Source of the DNA: Mesorhizobium sp. NZP2077
GTDB lineage: Bacteria > Pseudomonadota > Alphaproteobacteria > Rhizobiales > Rhizobiaceae
Direction: 5' to 3'
Length of the DNA stretch: 64,000 bases
NCBI RefSeq assembly: GCF_013170805.1
Contig: NZ_CP051294.1
Span: forward strand, 124,001 to 188,000
In this document: positions 41,517 to 52,405 of the stretch, piece after piece
Layout of the letters: every line of letters begins with the position of its first letter
How positions within the stretch are numbered: the stretch's first letter is position 1
The notes under the pieces: model-generated
What the model saw: the letters and a program-made list of their open reading frames with translations, nothing else
Told to the model about the DNA's origin: nothing
Databases searched by the model: none
Position numbers and translations under genes: made by a program

Positions 41517-43654
41517 TGAGCGATCCAGACCTCGCTGACTGGCGCCGTCTCGCCGAAGGAGAGCTGAAAGCCTCGCCCGACGCGCTCGCGTGGGAAACGC
41601 CGGAAGGCATTCGGGTCAAGCCCCTCTACACGGCCGATGACGTCAAAGGGATCGGTCATCTGGACACGCTCCCAGGCATTAAGCCCTTTGTGCGCGGGCC
41701 GCGCGCCACCATGTATGCCGGCCGGCCATGGACAATCCGGCAATATGCGGGCTTCTCGACGGCGGAAGCCTCTAACGCCTTCTACCGGAAGGCGCTGGCC
41801 GCGGGTCAGCAAGGCGTGTCGGTGGCCTTCGACCTTGCAACCCACCGCGGCTATGACAGCGACCATCCACGCGTCGAGGGAGATGTCGGCAAGGCCGGCG
41901 TGGCGATCGATTCCGTCGAGGACATGAAGATCCTGTTCGACGCCATTCCGCTCGACAAGGTCTCTGTATCAATGACCATGAATGGCGCGGTGATACCGAT
42001 CCTGGCCAGTTTCATCGTGGCCGGCGAGGAACAAGGGGTATCGCGGGCGCAGCTTTCCGGGACCATCCAGAACGACATCCTCAAGGAGTTCATGGTCCGC
42101 AATACCTACATCTATCCGCCCGAGCCCTCGATGCGGATCGTCGCCGACATCATCGAATATACTGCGAAGGAGATGCCGAAGTTCAACTCGATCTCGATCT
42201 CCGGCTATCACATGCAGGAGGCCGGGGCGACACTGATGCAGGAACTTGCCTTCACGCTGGCCGACGGGCGCGAATATGTCCGGGCTGCCCTGAACAAGGG
42301 GCTCGATGTCGACGAGTTCGCCGGACGGCTCTCCTTCTTCTTCGCGGTCGGCATGAACTTCTTCATGGAGGCAGCCAAGCTGCGGGCCGCGCGGCTCCTG
42401 TGGACCCGCATCATGGAGGAGTTCCAGCCGAAGAAAGCCTCGTCGCTAATGCTGCGCACCCATTGCCAGACGTCCGGCGTGTCGCTGCAGGAGCAGGATC
42501 CTTACAACAACATCGTGCGTACCGCATACGAGGCGCTTGCTGCCGTGCTTGGGGGCACGCAGAGCTTGCACACAAATTCCTTCGACGAAGCGATCGCGCT
42601 GCCGACCGAGTTCTCGGCCCGCATCGCACGCAACACGCAACTGATCCTGCAGCACGAGACAGGCGTGACCAAGGTCGTGGATCCGCTGGCGGGGTCTTAT
42701 TATGTCGAGAGCCTCACGAACGAACTGGCGCAGAATGCGTGGGCGCTCATCGAGGAGATCGAGGCCATGGGCGGCATGACCAAGGCCGTCATCGAAGGCC
42801 TGCCAAAGCGCCTGATTGAGACGGCTGCCACCCGGCGCCAGGCGGCGGTTGATCGTGGCGACGAGGTGATCGTTGGCGTCAACAAATATCGCCTCGAGAC
42901 TGAAGACCAAATCGATGTCCTGGACATCGACAATGCGGCAGTGCGCGAGGCGCAGGTCAGTCGCATTCAAAGGACAAAGCGTCAACGCGATCCCAAGCGC
43001 GTGGATGCAGCCCTTGCCGCACTTGGCATGACCGCAGCCGGCGGCAAGGGCAATATTCTGACGGCGGCTGTCGAAGCGGCGCGCGCCCGCGCGACGGTGG
43101 GGGAGATTTCCGACACACTGCGCCGCGCCTTCGGAGATCATGCGGCTGTCCCCGATGTGATCTCAAATGTTTATGGCGCGGCCTTCGTTAATGAGCCGGA
43201 ATACGAGACTATGATCTCTCGCGTCGAACAGGTCTCCGTGGCACTCGGCAGACGCCCGAAACTGATGGTCGCCAAGCTTGGCCAGGATGGTCACGATCGG
43301 GGCGCCAAGGTGATCGCATCAGCTTTCGGCGATCTTGGTTTCGAGGTGGTGGCTGGACCACTTTTCCAGACGCCGCAAGAAGCTGCCGACATGGCCCTGG
43401 CCACAAAAGTCCATGTTATCGGTGCGTCTTCGCTGGCGGCCGGACACAAGACGCTTCTGCCGCAGCTTGTCAATGAACTCAAGGCCAAAGGCGCGGAGAA
43501 CATCATCGTCATTTGCGGCGGCGTGGTACCGCGCCAAGATTATCAATTCCTGATGGAGCATGGGGTTTCCGCTGTATTTGGACCTGGAACAGCTATCCTG
43601 GATGCCGCGCGTGCGGTCCTCGACCTTCTGGAGGGCAAACGCCGTAACCAATGA
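41513..43654 (+). CDS. scpA: Methylmalonyl-CoA mutase (cobalamin-dependent, large subunit)
   Basis: The 713-residue enzyme isomerises methylmalonyl-CoA to succinyl-CoA. The N-terminal TIM barrel carries '[20 protein letters not shown]', '[18 protein letters not shown]', '[15 protein letters not shown]' and '[12 protein letters not shown]'. The C-terminal B12 domain carries D-G-H-D-R-G, with H594 as axial cobalt ligand. The frame begins with GTG at 41513 overlapping the pccA stop; ATG at 41516 is also possible. Methylmalonyl-CoA epimerase and the MeaB chaperone are not in the window. Confidence 0.96.
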
Positions 43655-43929
43655 GCATTTTTGTCGGGCCTGTTTCCTAAATCGCCTGGGCTGGGGCATC
43701 AGTCGGGAGCAGATGTGTTTGGCCGACTGTAATTGAAGTGAAGAACGGCCCCCCATTGAGCGACCGCTAATGTGCTTTCGCACGGTTTTGCGCTCGGGAG
43801 AGATGGGCGCGCAGCCCTCAGCTTGACAGTGCGGCGTCATGCAATTGGGGACTGGAAAACCAAGCAGAATGCCGTAAGGAGAGCTGCTTCTTTGACAAGG
43901 GGAACACAACGTTGCAGGAAGGATCGCGG
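43655..43929. other. Upstream region of the bio operon
   Basis: No open frame of note. TTGACA occurs at about 43824 and a second TTGACA-like hexamer at about 43891, but no clear -10 partner was found. I looked for the BioR-type palindrome TTATCTATAA and did not see it. Confidence 0.4.
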
Positions 43930-44895
43930 ATGAGTTCCGAACGTACCCGCCGGCTCTGGACATTGACGGACGCTCGCGCGCTCTATGACATACCCTTCAA
44001 CGACCTGCTCTTCCGGGCCCAGACGGTCCATCGCGAGAATTTCGATCCCAACCGCGTGCAGCTGTCGCGCCTGCTCTCGATCAAGACCGGCGGCTGCCCG
44101 GAAGATTGCGGCTATTGCAGCCAGTCGGCGCATCACCAGTCCGGGCTCAAGGCGTCGAAGCTGATGGAGGTTGAACGCGTCGTCGCCGAGGCCAAAAAGG
44201 CGCGTGACGCTGGCGCCACGCGCTACTGCATGGGCGCCGCCTGGCGCAGTCCCAAGGAGCGCGACATGGACGCGGTGGTCGCCATGGTCGAGGGCGTGAG
44301 GGCGCTCGGCATGGAGACCTGCATGACGCTCGGCATGCTCGATCCGGGCCAGGCGCAGCGGCTCAAGCAAGCCGGCCTCGACTACTACAACCACAACATC
44401 GACACCTCCGAGCGCTACTACAGCGAGGTCATCTCGACCCGGACTTTTGCCGACAGGCTGGACACACTCGCCAATGTCCGCGACAGCGGCATCAAGGTCT
44501 GCTGCGGCGGCATCGTCGGCATGGGCGAGGAGAAGGCCGACCGCATCGACATGCTGTTGACGCTGGCCAACCTGCCCGAGCCGCCTGACAGCGTGCCGAT
44601 CAACATGCTGATCCCGATCGAGGGCACGCCGCTCGGCGAGGCCGAGCCCATCGAACCGATCGAATTCGTGCGCACGATCGCGCTTGCCCGCATTATGATG
44701 CCGAAATCACATGTACGGCTCTCGGCCGGCCGCACGGCGATGAGCGACGAGATGCAGGCGCTGTGCTTTTTCGCGGGCGCCAACTCCATCTTTGTCGGCG
44801 ATACCTTGCTGACCGCCGAAAATCCGGCCGAGGACAAGGACAGCGCTTTGTTCCGCCGACTGGGCATCAAACCTTTTGCGCGCGAAGCCCAGTGA
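43930..44895 (+). CDS. bioB: Biotin synthase
   Basis: The 321-residue radical-SAM enzyme inserts sulfur into dethiobiotin. It has the 4Fe-4S motif C-P-E-D-C-G-Y-C, '[14 protein letters not shown]', '[20 protein letters not shown]', '[14 protein letters not shown]' and the conserved Arg of '[10 protein letters not shown]'. The ATG at 43930 is preceded by AGGAAGGA. The gene is first in bioBFDAZ-panD and overlaps bioF (GTGA). A truncated near-identical copy lies at 30361-30933. Confidence 0.96.
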   Translation: MSSERTRRLWTLTDARALYDIPFNDLLFRAQTVHRENFDPNRVQLSRLLSIKTGGCPEDCGYCSQSAHHQSGLKASKLMEVERVVAEAKKARDAGATRYCMGAAWRSPKERDMDAVVAMVEGVRALGMETCMTLGMLDPGQAQRLKQAGLDYYNHNIDTSERYYSEVISTRTFADRLDTLANVRDSGIKVCCGGIVGMGEEKADRIDMLLTLANLPEPPDSVPINMLIPIEGTPLGEAEPIEPIEFVRTIALARIMMPKSHVRLSAGRTAMSDEMQALCFFAGANSIFVGDTLLTAENPAEDKDSALFRRLGIKPFAREAQ

Positions 44896-46034
44896 ACGGA
44901 CGAGTCTTGCTCGAGCGTTACGAGGCGGGCCTGCGCGGGCTGGCCCGCAAAAACCGGTTGCGGACCCTGAGCAGCCGTTCGGGGCTCGATTTCGCTTCCA
45001 ACGATTATCTCGGCCTCGCACGCTCGAAGCGCATGGCCGACGCGGTCGCGGCAGCACTCGCCGCCGGAACTCCCGTCGGGGCGACAGGCTCGCGGCTGTT
45101 GCGCGGCAATGATCCCGAACACGAGGCGCTGGAAGCCAAGGCAGCAAAATTCTTCGGCGCCGAGCGCGCGCTGTTCTTCGGCGGCGGCTATGTCGCCAAT
45201 TTCGCGGTGCTCACCACCTTGCCGCAGAAGGGCGACCTGATCGTGCTGGACAAGCTCGCCCATGCCAGCGCGCATGAGGGGGCGCGCACCGGCCGCGCCG
45301 AAATGACGGAAGCCGCGCACAACGATGCGGCCGCCGTGGACGACGCAATCCGGGCATGGCGCGCGAAAGGTGGCGCTGGTCACGCCTGGATCGTCGTCGA
45401 GAGCCTCTACAGCATGGACGGCGACCGGGCGCCGCTTGGCGAACTGATCGCGGTCGCGGACCGCCACGATGCCTTCCTGTTCGTCGACGAGGCGCACGCC
45501 ACCGGCGTCTTGGGCCCGGACGGGCGCGGGCTCGCGCACGACCTTGAAGGCCGTGACAATATCGTGGTCTTGCACACCTGCGGCAAGGCGCTGGGCGCCT
45601 CAGGCGCGCTGGTCACCGCGCCACGCGTGCTGTGCGACTATCTCGTCAACCGCTGCCGTCCCTTCATCTACGCCACCGCGCCCTCGCCGCTGATGGCCGT
45701 GGCGGCGGCAACGGCGCTCGATATCATTGCCGATGAGCCAGAGCGCCGTGAGCGGCTGGCGAGGCTCGTCGCACTTGCAGGCAAGAGGGCCGGGAAGCTG
45801 GGCCTGCCCGCGAGCGGTTCGCAGATCCTGCCGATCATCGTCGGCGACAATTCCCGCGCCATGGCGCTGGCGCAGGCTTTGCAGGCGCGCGGTTTCGACG
45901 TGCGCGGCATCCGCCCGCCAACTGTGCCCGAGGGGACGGCGAGGCTGCGGGTGTCGCTGACGCTGAATGTCAGCGAAGACAATGTTTCGGCGCTGTTCGA
46001 TGCGCTTGCCGAGGAATGGGAGCGCGCGCGATGA
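44892..46034 (+). CDS. bioF: 8-amino-7-oxononanoate synthase
   Basis: The 380-residue PLP enzyme condenses pimeloyl thioester with alanine. It shows '[15 protein letters not shown]', '[19 protein letters not shown]', '[16 protein letters not shown]', '[18 protein letters not shown]' and the PLP Lys in '[14 protein letters not shown]' (K232). The start is GTG at 44892, overlapping the bioB stop. The protein is of normal size. Fragments of a second copy are at 30908-31161. Confidence 0.95.
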   Translation: MNGRVLLERYEAGLRGLARKNRLRTLSSRSGLDFASNDYLGLARSKRMADAVAAALAAGTPVGATGSRLLRGNDPEHEALEAKAAKFFGAERALFFGGGYVANFAVLTTLPQKGDLIVLDKLAHASAHEGARTGRAEMTEAAHNDAAAVDDAIRAWRAKGGAGHAWIVVESLYSMDGDRAPLGELIAVADRHDAFLFVDEAHATGVLGPDGRGLAHDLEGRDNIVVLHTCGKALGASGALVTAPRVLCDYLVNRCRPFIYATAPSPLMAVAAATALDIIADEPERRERLARLVALAGKRAGKLGLPASGSQILPIIVGDNSRAMALAQALQARGFDVRGIRPPTVPEGTARLRVSLTLNVSEDNVSALFDALAEEWERAR

Positions 46035-46669
46035 CCGTGCAAGTCGTCGTAACCGGCACCGACACCGGCATCGGCAAGACCGTGTTTGCGGCCGGTCTGG
46101 CGGGCCTGCTCGACGGCTTCTACTGGAAGCCGGTTCAATCAGGTCTTGATGAGGAGACCGACAGCGAGGTCGTCGCCCGGCTTTCGGACCTGCCTTCAGG
46201 ACGCGTCCTGCCGGAAGTGTACCGTCTGAAGAGGCCTCTGTCGCCGCATCGGTCGGCCGAACTCGATGGCGTTGCGATCGAGGCAGCAAAGCTCTCGCTT
46301 CCGGAGTTAACGGGCCCGCTCATCATCGAAGGCGCCGGCGGGCTGATGGTGCCGCTCAATCGGCAGACCAGGTTCGTTGATGTGTTTCAGGAATGGCAGC
46401 TGCCGGTCATTCTTTGCGCCCGCACGGCGCTCGGCACCATCAACCACACCCTGCTTTCGCTCGAGGCCCTGCGCACCCGCTCCATACCGCTGCTCGGCAT
46501 CGCCTTCATCGGCGAGGAGATGGCCGATACGGAAAGGACGATCGCCGAGATGGGCAAGGTGCGCGTGCTTGGCCGCTTGCCGCGTCTCGACCCGCTGACG
46601 CCTGAGGCGCTTTGCGCGGCCATGCGCGCCGCGTTCAGCGCCGCCGACTTCATGGAGATCCCACAGTGA
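46031..46669 (+). CDS. bioD: Dethiobiotin synthetase
   Basis: The 212-residue ATP-dependent carboxylase-like enzyme closes the ureido ring. It has the P-loop 'GTDTGIGKTVFAAGLAG', '[15 protein letters not shown]' and 'IIEGAGGLMVPLN'. Its ATG overlaps the bioF stop by 4 bases and its stop overlaps the GTG of bioA. Confidence 0.95.
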   Translation: MTVQVVVTGTDTGIGKTVFAAGLAGLLDGFYWKPVQSGLDEETDSEVVARLSDLPSGRVLPEVYRLKRPLSPHRSAELDGVAIEAAKLSLPELTGPLIIEGAGGLMVPLNRQTRFVDVFQEWQLPVILCARTALGTINHTLLSLEALRTRSIPLLGIAFIGEEMADTERTIAEMGKVRVLGRLPRLDPLTPEALCAAMRAAFSAADFMEIPQ

Positions 46670-47931
46670 GCCGCTCCGCTGTCTGGCACCCCTTCACACA
46701 GCATGCCACCGAGCCGGTGCCGCCGACGATCGTGCGCACCGAAGGCGCCTATGTTGAGACATGTGAGGGCAAGCGCATACTCGATGCGATCTCCTCCTGG
46801 TGGGTCGTCACCCACGGCCACCGTCACCCGAAGATCGTGGAGGCCATCCGCGACGCGACCGAGACACTCGATCAGGTGATCTTTGCCGGCCTCAGCCACG
46901 AGCCGGCCGAGCGACTGGCCTCAGCATTGGTCGACATGGCGCCGGCGGGCCTCGACTGGGTCTTCTATTCCGACAGCGGCTCGACCAGCGTCGAGGTGGC
47001 GCTGAAAATGGCGCTGGGGTTCCACCGCAACAATGGCTTCCCGCGCGCCCGCATCGTCGTCATGGAGGACAGCTACCATGGCGACACGTTCGGGACGATG
47101 AGCGTCGGCGCGCGTGGCGTCTTCAATGCCGCTTACGAGCCCCTGCTGTTCGAGGTCGACGCCATCCCCTTCCCCGCCGCGGGCCGGGAGCAGCAAACGC
47201 TCGATGCCTTCGAACGGCTCACGCGCCACAGCAAGGCTGCCGCGTTGATTGTCGAGCCGCTGGTGCTCGGCGCCGGCGGCATGCGGATGTATCCGGCTTC
47301 AGTTCTTGCTGAACTCAAACGCATTGCCGAGCGCTCCGAAACGCTTTTCATCGCCGACGAGGTCATGACCGGCTGGGGCCGCACCGGCACGATGTTCGCC
47401 TGCGAACAGGCGGGAATTGCGCCCGACATATTGTGCACCTCCAAGGGACTGACGGGCGGCTCGCTGCCGCTCGCGGCGACGCTCGCCACCGATGCGATTT
47501 TTCGCGCGCATTATTCCACGGATCGTACAAAGACCTTCTTCCATTCGAGTTCCTATACAGCGAACCCGATCGCCTGCGCGGCGGCACTGGCAAATGTCGG
47601 CATCTGGAACGATGAGCCGGTAGCAGAACGCGTGGCCGCCCTGTCGAAGATGCAGGCGCAGAAGATTGCGCGGTTCAAGAGGGATGCGCGTTTCGAGAAT
47701 GTGCGCACGACCGGCACCGTCGCCGCGCTCGACCTCAGCGTCAGCAATGCCGGTTATCTGGCCGAGGTCGGGCCGAGGCTGCGCGCCTTCTTCCTCGAGC
47801 GCGAAATGCTGTTAAGACCGCTCGGCAACGTCATCTACGTGCTGCCGCCATACTGTGTGACATCGGATGAACTCGACCGCCTCTACGCAGCCATCGATGA
47901 GGCGGCGGGGCTTGCGGGTGACAAGAGATGA
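46666..47931 (+). CDS. bioA: Adenosylmethionine-8-amino-7-oxononanoate aminotransferase
   Basis: The 421-residue class III aminotransferase converts KAPA to DAPA with SAM as amino donor. It shows 'WHPFTQH', '[20 protein letters not shown]', '[18 protein letters not shown]', '[16 protein letters not shown]', '[20 protein letters not shown]' and the PLP Lys of '[14 protein letters not shown]'. The GTG at 46666 gives the family start S-R-S-A-V-W-H-P-F; the longer frame from 46612 lies inside bioD. Confidence 0.95.
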   Translation: MSRSAVWHPFTQHATEPVPPTIVRTEGAYVETCEGKRILDAISSWWVVTHGHRHPKIVEAIRDATETLDQVIFAGLSHEPAERLASALVDMAPAGLDWVFYSDSGSTSVEVALKMALGFHRNNGFPRARIVVMEDSYHGDTFGTMSVGARGVFNAAYEPLLFEVDAIPFPAAGREQQTLDAFERLTRHSKAAALIVEPLVLGAGGMRMYPASVLAELKRIAERSETLFIADEVMTGWGRTGTMFACEQAGIAPDILCTSKGLTGGSLPLAATLATDAIFRAHYSTDRTKTFFHSSSYTANPIACAAALANVGIWNDEPVAERVAALSKMQAQKIARFKRDARFENVRTTGTVAALDLSVSNAGYLAEVGPRLRAFFLEREMLLRPLGNVIYVLPPYCVTSDELDRLYAAIDEAAGLAGDKR

Positions 47932-48911
47932 ACCGCACTGCACGCATCATAGGCCTTGGCCATCACGTGCCGGCTCGAAAAGTCGACAATGCCGAGATCG
48001 AGGAACAACTCGGTCTGGACCCGGGCTGGATCGAGGGACGAACCGGCATCCGCTCGCGTTTCTGGGCGGAGCCAGGCGACACACTATCCGGGCTGGCGGC
48101 CAAGGCAGGCGACATGGCGCTTAAGGCTGCCGGTCTCGACCGCGAAGAGATCGGCCTGCTCCTGCTCGCCACGTCGACGCCTGACCACCTGCTGCCGCCG
48201 AGCGCGCCGCTGGTGGCGCACAGGCTCGGCCTCGAAAGGGCCGGCGGGGTCGACCTGGCCGGCGCCTGCGCCGGCTTCGTCTACGCCATGACCTTCGCCG
48301 ACGGCTTTGTGCGCCTGCACAACAAGCCGGCCATCGTCATCGCGGCCAACATCTTGAGCCGTCGGATCAATCCGGCCGAGCGGGCGAGCGCCGTGCTGTT
48401 CGCCGATGCCGCGGGAGCGGTGGTGCTGGCCCCGGCAATCGATCCCGGTATCGGCATCCTCGGCTCCTCCTTTGCCGCGGACGGTTCCGCCTACGGCTTG
48501 ATCCACATCCCCGCCGGCGGCAGCAACCGTCCGTTCGCGCAAGAGATCGACATCGCCGAAACCCGCATGACCATTGCGAACGGCCGCGAAGTCTTCGCCA
48601 AGGCGGTCGAGATGATGAGCCGCTGTTCCCTGGAGGCGCTGGCGGCGGCCGGCCTGGCCAGTTCAGACGTCGCCCGTTTCGTGCCGCACCAGGCAAATGC
48701 CCGGATTTTCAACGCCGTCGGCAAGTCGCTCGGCATCGAGGACGAACGCATCGTCAAAACGATCGCCGACTACGGAAACTCTTCGGCTGCAACCATTCCT
48801 CTGTCGCTGTCGATCACCCACCGTGACAAGCCTATCCGGCGGGGCGAGAAGCTGCTGCTGGCGGCGGCCGGCGCAGGCCTTACCGGCGGGGCGCTGGTGA
48901 TTGGAATGTAG
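47928..48911 (+). CDS. bioZ: BioZ, KAS III-like synthase for the pimeloyl moiety of biotin
   Basis: The 327-residue protein is a FabH-like 3-oxoacyl-ACP synthase III with the Cys-His-Asn triad C114 ('[12 protein letters not shown]'), H254 ('[10 protein letters not shown]') and N284 ('[12 protein letters not shown]'). In rhizobia and Agrobacterium, BioZ supplies the pimeloyl thioester for biotin and replaces bioC/bioH; later work showed use of glutaryl-CoA with malonyl-ACP. Position directly after bioA with a 4-base overlap identifies it as BioZ rather than housekeeping FabH. Confidence 0.95.
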   Translation: MNRTARIIGLGHHVPARKVDNAEIEEQLGLDPGWIEGRTGIRSRFWAEPGDTLSGLAAKAGDMALKAAGLDREEIGLLLLATSTPDHLLPPSAPLVAHRLGLERAGGVDLAGACAGFVYAMTFADGFVRLHNKPAIVIAANILSRRINPAERASAVLFADAAGAVVLAPAIDPGIGILGSSFAADGSAYGLIHIPAGGSNRPFAQEIDIAETRMTIANGREVFAKAVEMMSRCSLEALAAAGLASSDVARFVPHQANARIFNAVGKSLGIEDERIVKTIADYGNSSAATIPLSLSITHRDKPIRRGEKLLLAAAGAGLTGGALVIGM

Positions 48912-48975
48912 GCGGTGGCCATCAACTGCTCGAGAGGCAGTTACCCGGATCAAGCTCATCAAGAGGACCAGCATC

Positions 48976-49428
48976 ATGCGAAAGATAGTCGCCGGCAAGC
49001 TCCACGGACTTTATGTCACCGAGGCGAACCTGAACTATCACGGGTCGATAACGCTCGATCCAGCCCACTGCGAGGCGGCTGGCATCCTGCCAATGGAATT
49101 TGTCGAGATATGGAACAAGAATTCCGGCGCGCGGATTTCGACATATGTGATCCTTGGCGAGCGGGGCTCTCGGTGCTGTGTTCTGAACGGCGCCGCCGCG
49201 CGGACGTGCCAGCCCGGCGACCAGATCATCGTCTGCAATTCGATCTACCTCGACGAAACCGCACTCACCTCGCTGAAACCACGGATCGTCACCTTTGATC
49301 AGGACAATCACATTCGTGACCGCCTGAGCTATTCGGTCGATGTCGACGCAAACGGCCGATACAGTTTCAGTATCCTCGACGAGACAAACGCGCCTGTGGC
49401 CATTCCTGCCCGAGCCGCCGGCGCATGA
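48976..49428 (+). CDS. panD: Aspartate 1-decarboxylase (pyruvoyl enzyme)
   Basis: The 150-residue proenzyme has the self-cleavage site in 'LNYHGSITLDP' (G23-S24; the Ser becomes the pyruvoyl group), preceded by the family's 'KLHGLYVTEA'. It makes beta-alanine for PanC. It is ~20 residues longer than E. coli PanD at the C-terminus. It follows bioZ by 64 bases on the same strand and so is likely the last gene of the bio transcript, while panB and panC lie 35 kb away. The ATG at 48976 gives the family start M-R-K. Confidence 0.92.
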   Translation: MRKIVAGKLHGLYVTEANLNYHGSITLDPAHCEAAGILPMEFVEIWNKNSGARISTYVILGERGSRCCVLNGAAARTCQPGDQIIVCNSIYLDETALTSLKPRIVTFDQDNHIRDRLSYSVDVDANGRYSFSILDETNAPVAIPARAAGA

Positions 49429-49618
49429 CCTGGTCAAATTGTCCCAAGCTAAAGCCGCGACGCTGGGACGGGCCGAGCCGGGGCTCCACCGATCCAGGCG
49501 GACACTTGATCGAAGTTGTTGCGGTGAAATCAATCGGCCGACCGCAAGATCGGGGCCGAGCGGGAAAGCTTGGCTCGTCCTCAACGCAATTGCCCCTACC
49601 CGTTGCTCCCGCATGAGA

Positions 49619-51271
49619 TCACCGTCGGAAAAAGAAACTTGTCGACTGATCCCGTTTGCGGGCCGCTCCGGTCGGGCGCTCAATCGCAAGCTTGGTGCGG
49701 GGTGGAAGCTCTCCCACATGCAATTCAAGGAGACGCTGGTCCAGCTCCTTGTCCGCCGCTGTGAGCCGATGGTTCAGGCGAAGGTAATCCATCCAGGTCG
49801 GCGTGCGGAATGTCTCTGTCCAATGCTGCGGCTCCTGCAGATCGCGCTGAAGGGTCCAGTGCCGCGCACCGACGCGGCTTTGCACCCGGCGTCGTTCCCG
49901 CATCTGATCCAGGAAGGCTTCCAGATTGGTCTCCGGTATCGAGTACTCGATCTTGACGACGATCGGGCCGCTTCTCGACTTCAGGTCCAGGGCGAGTTCG
50001 GGCGTTTCGAAGCCCGGGGAATCCTGGTCAGAATCTTTCCATTGATGAATTGGCAGCAGGAAGCCGGTGGCGGCAACCAACAGGAGAGCGCCAGCGGAGC
50101 ATTCCAGCGCCAGGCTGAGCGAATAATTCTCAGCCAGCACGCCCCAGAGCCAACTGCCGGCCGCGATGCCGCCCGAGGAAAGGGCAGAGTAGATCGAAAG
50201 CGTGCGACCAACGACCCACCGTGGGCTCGACAATTGCACGCTCACGTCAAGCCCCGTCCAGGTGACGACCCAGCCCGCACCGCCAAGCGTCAGCGCAATA
50301 GTTGCCACCAGCAGTGAAGGAGTAAACGCAAGAGCCAGACAGCACGCCGCGCAGGCGATGCACGCCAACGTCGTCAATCGCTCCTGCGACAGCGACCGTC
50401 TCAGCACGTTGTTGGATATGCCGGCGCATAAGGCGCCCGCCCCAAATCCGGCCATCAGGGTGCCATAAGCTATCGGTCCTCCCCCCAGCTGATCGCGGGC
50501 GACCAGTGGCAGCAGCGCCAGTATCGAGATGCTTGTCAAGCCAAACAGAGTTCCGCGCGCGATTGCCGCCTTGATCTCTCCCGACAGTGCCGTGAAGCGC
50601 GCTCCATCATGAATGGCCGTGGTCATTGGCTCTCGGGGGAGAGGCGAAGAGCGACCACTCCATTTGCAGAGCCCTATCGCCCACAGCATCGTCAGGTAGG
50701 TCAGCGTCGCGATGGCGAAAGCCGTCAACGGTCCAAACGAGGCAACGACGACGCCGCCGAGCGCCGGACCAATGCTTCGCATGGCATTGTAGCCCACGGA
50801 GATCAGCGTGACCGCGGCCGGAACTTCTCGCTTTTGCAGGATGTCGCCAACCGAGGCGTGCCAAGCCGGATCCGTAAAGGCAGCGCCGCATCCGGCCAGG
50901 CAGCTGAAGGCGAGGATCATCCATGGATTGTAAAATCCCAGCCCCACAAGAGCAGTCAACGTTATCGACGACAAGGCTATCACGCACCAGCCGAGCGCCA
51001 TCACTTTGCGACGGCTGAAATTGTCGGCAATGGCCCCGGCAAAAATCGACAGAATGAACACGGGCAGCGTCGTCGAGGTCTGCACCAGGGCGACCATCAC
51101 GTCCGAGGTCGAGATGGTTGCCATAAGCCAGCTGACCGCGACGGTCTGCAGCAGCCAGCCCAGGCTGGACACCTGTGCGGCAAGCCAGATCACTCGAAAG
51201 GTGGGGTTCTCCAGCGGAGCAAACGTAGCCGACGAAACTGCAGCCGCGTCCGCGCGCGCTACCCTGCTCAT
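49619..51271 (-). CDS. MFS exporter of the EntS/MFS_3 type (copy 2)
   Basis: The 550-residue protein has the same length and layout as the protein at 501-2153: 'TFAPLENPTFRVIWLAAQVS', about ten to twelve membrane segments, and the soluble C-terminal domain with 'GARHWTLQRDLQEPQHWTET' and 'TPTWMDYLRLNHRLTAADKE'. The two are clearly paralogues, with the C-terminal domain better conserved than the membrane part. Convergent with the bio-panD operon. Substrate unknown. Confidence 0.86.
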   Translation of the reverse strand: MSRVARADAAAVSSATFAPLENPTFRVIWLAAQVSSLGWLLQTVAVSWLMATISTSDVMVALVQTSTTLPVFILSIFAGAIADNFSRRKVMALGWCVIALSSITLTALVGLGFYNPWMILAFSCLAGCGAAFTDPAWHASVGDILQKREVPAAVTLISVGYNAMRSIGPALGGVVVASFGPLTAFAIATLTYLTMLWAIGLCKWSGRSSPLPREPMTTAIHDGARFTALSGEIKAAIARGTLFGLTSISILALLPLVARDQLGGGPIAYGTLMAGFGAGALCAGISNNVLRRSLSQERLTTLACIACAACCLALAFTPSLLVATIALTLGGAGWVVTWTGLDVSVQLSSPRWVVGRTLSIYSALSSGGIAAGSWLWGVLAENYSLSLALECSAGALLLVAATGFLLPIHQWKDSDQDSPGFETPELALDLKSRSGPIVVKIEYSIPETNLEAFLDQMRERRRVQSRVGARHWTLQRDLQEPQHWTETFRTPTWMDYLRLNHRLTAADKELDQRLLELHVGELPPRTKLAIERPTGAARKRDQSTSFFFRR

Positions 51272-51879
51272 TGGGCTGAGCCTCTCTGTTCGTGTAGAGG
51301 TTAAGTTGGAGATTTCCCTCAGCCCACTTGCCCATGGACAATGGCAGGATCAGGGCGTCACAGGGGATGGCACAACTTAATTTTCGATGGCTCCCAAAGG
51401 CCAAAGCGAAAACAGGTCGCAACGTATGGGAGCCCCATCGCATAGCGCTCCGCGACGCGAAAAATGCAGGATCGCGCTTGTCAGCGGCAAAGGTCATCAC
51501 CGCAAAATTTCCTCGCAGATCGATGATGGGGATCGTCACACCACAGCAAATGCGGGAAACACGCCCCTTCGCAAAAGGACCTTCGCTTAGCTTCTGATAG
51601 CCCAATACCCGTTCGTCCAAAGCCCCATCGCATAGGGCATCCGCTGAAGGCGACGCGCACGATGAGGGATCGACCCTCTGGTGCTGGGGCTGAAGACAGC
51701 GCGCCGTCCAGGGCGCCGGACAATTCGAGATCAACGTGGGCTTGTCACGAGGCCGCGGAGGCAGAGCAAGTTAGGAGAAGGAATGCCCTGCCGGCGGGGA
51801 GGTGCACCGGCAGGGCTCGCCGCCCGCGGTCAAATGGGAGGACCGGACAGCAGGGCAAAAAAGCAGGTTGGTGCTCGTA
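51272..51879. other. 600-bp stretch without a supportable gene
   Basis: A short block near 51340 (A-A-T-G-G-C-A-G-G-A-T-C-A-G-G-G-C) also occurs upstream of MFS copy 1 near 2220, so part of the MFS leader is shared. No convincing open frame was found in the rest. Confidence 0.45.
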
Positions 51880-52125
51880 AAGATTATACGGGGCCGGGAA
51901 TGTGAAACAGGTTGGCGATGGGATCGTGGATGAGACGAAGCACTGAAGCTGTCGCGCTGACTTGAACCGCTTCATAGTCCTCTCCCGCCGTCGAACCAGT
52001 TGGCGAGAATTCTCAGCGCGATTGTTCAGGCCCTAGTGTGAGCGATGCTCGACGCCCGGCATGATATCGCATCGCAGCACTGTAGGATCGAAGCTTGTCG
52101 GTGACCATCACACGCGGCCTCGTTT
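51880..52125 (-). pseudogene. IS6-family transposase remnant
   Basis: Two reverse-strand frames give the IS6-type core 'RVMVTDKLRSYSAAMRY', then after a shift 'IMPGVEHRSH', 'GLNNRAENSRQ', 'RRRERTMKRFKSARQLQCFV' and 'PTCFTFPAPYNL'. These are the well-known C-terminal blocks of IS26-like transposases. A stop codon replaces the Lys of the usual H-R-S-H-K-G-L-N-N. No intact ends were found. Confidence 0.85.
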
Positions 52126-52240
52126 GACGGTGCCGGCCGCTGTCAGCAGGAGCAGAACGCGACGCTGGCGGAGAGCGGTCCGCCTCACAGTCGCTCGCGA
52201 TCCATCTCGCTTGCGCGAGTCCGATGATAACCCCCAAAAA

Positions 52241-52272
52241 AGGGCGCCCGGGAACAGGGCGCCCTTCTCATC
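52241..52272 (-). terminator. Rho-independent terminator after the porin gene
   Basis: A perfect 10-bp stem (AAGGGCGCCC / GGGCGCCCTT) with a 7-base loop occupies 52241-52267. On the minus strand it is followed by a run of T. It lies about 140 bases beyond the porin stop codon. Confidence 0.88.
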
Positions 52273-52405
52273 AACGGAATGCTCGGATTGGAGGTCCGTG
52301 ATCAAGCAATCCGCCGAAACCTCTACAAGCCTCACCACAATGGTTCAGCCGTGAATTGAAGGCTCGCAGGTACCGCTTCGAACGCGGGCAACGAGCCCTT
52401 CAACC

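Noticed and set aside
43655..43929. BioR operator before bioB
   Set aside because: The TTATCTATAA-type palindrome is not present, and no BioR-like gene is in the window.
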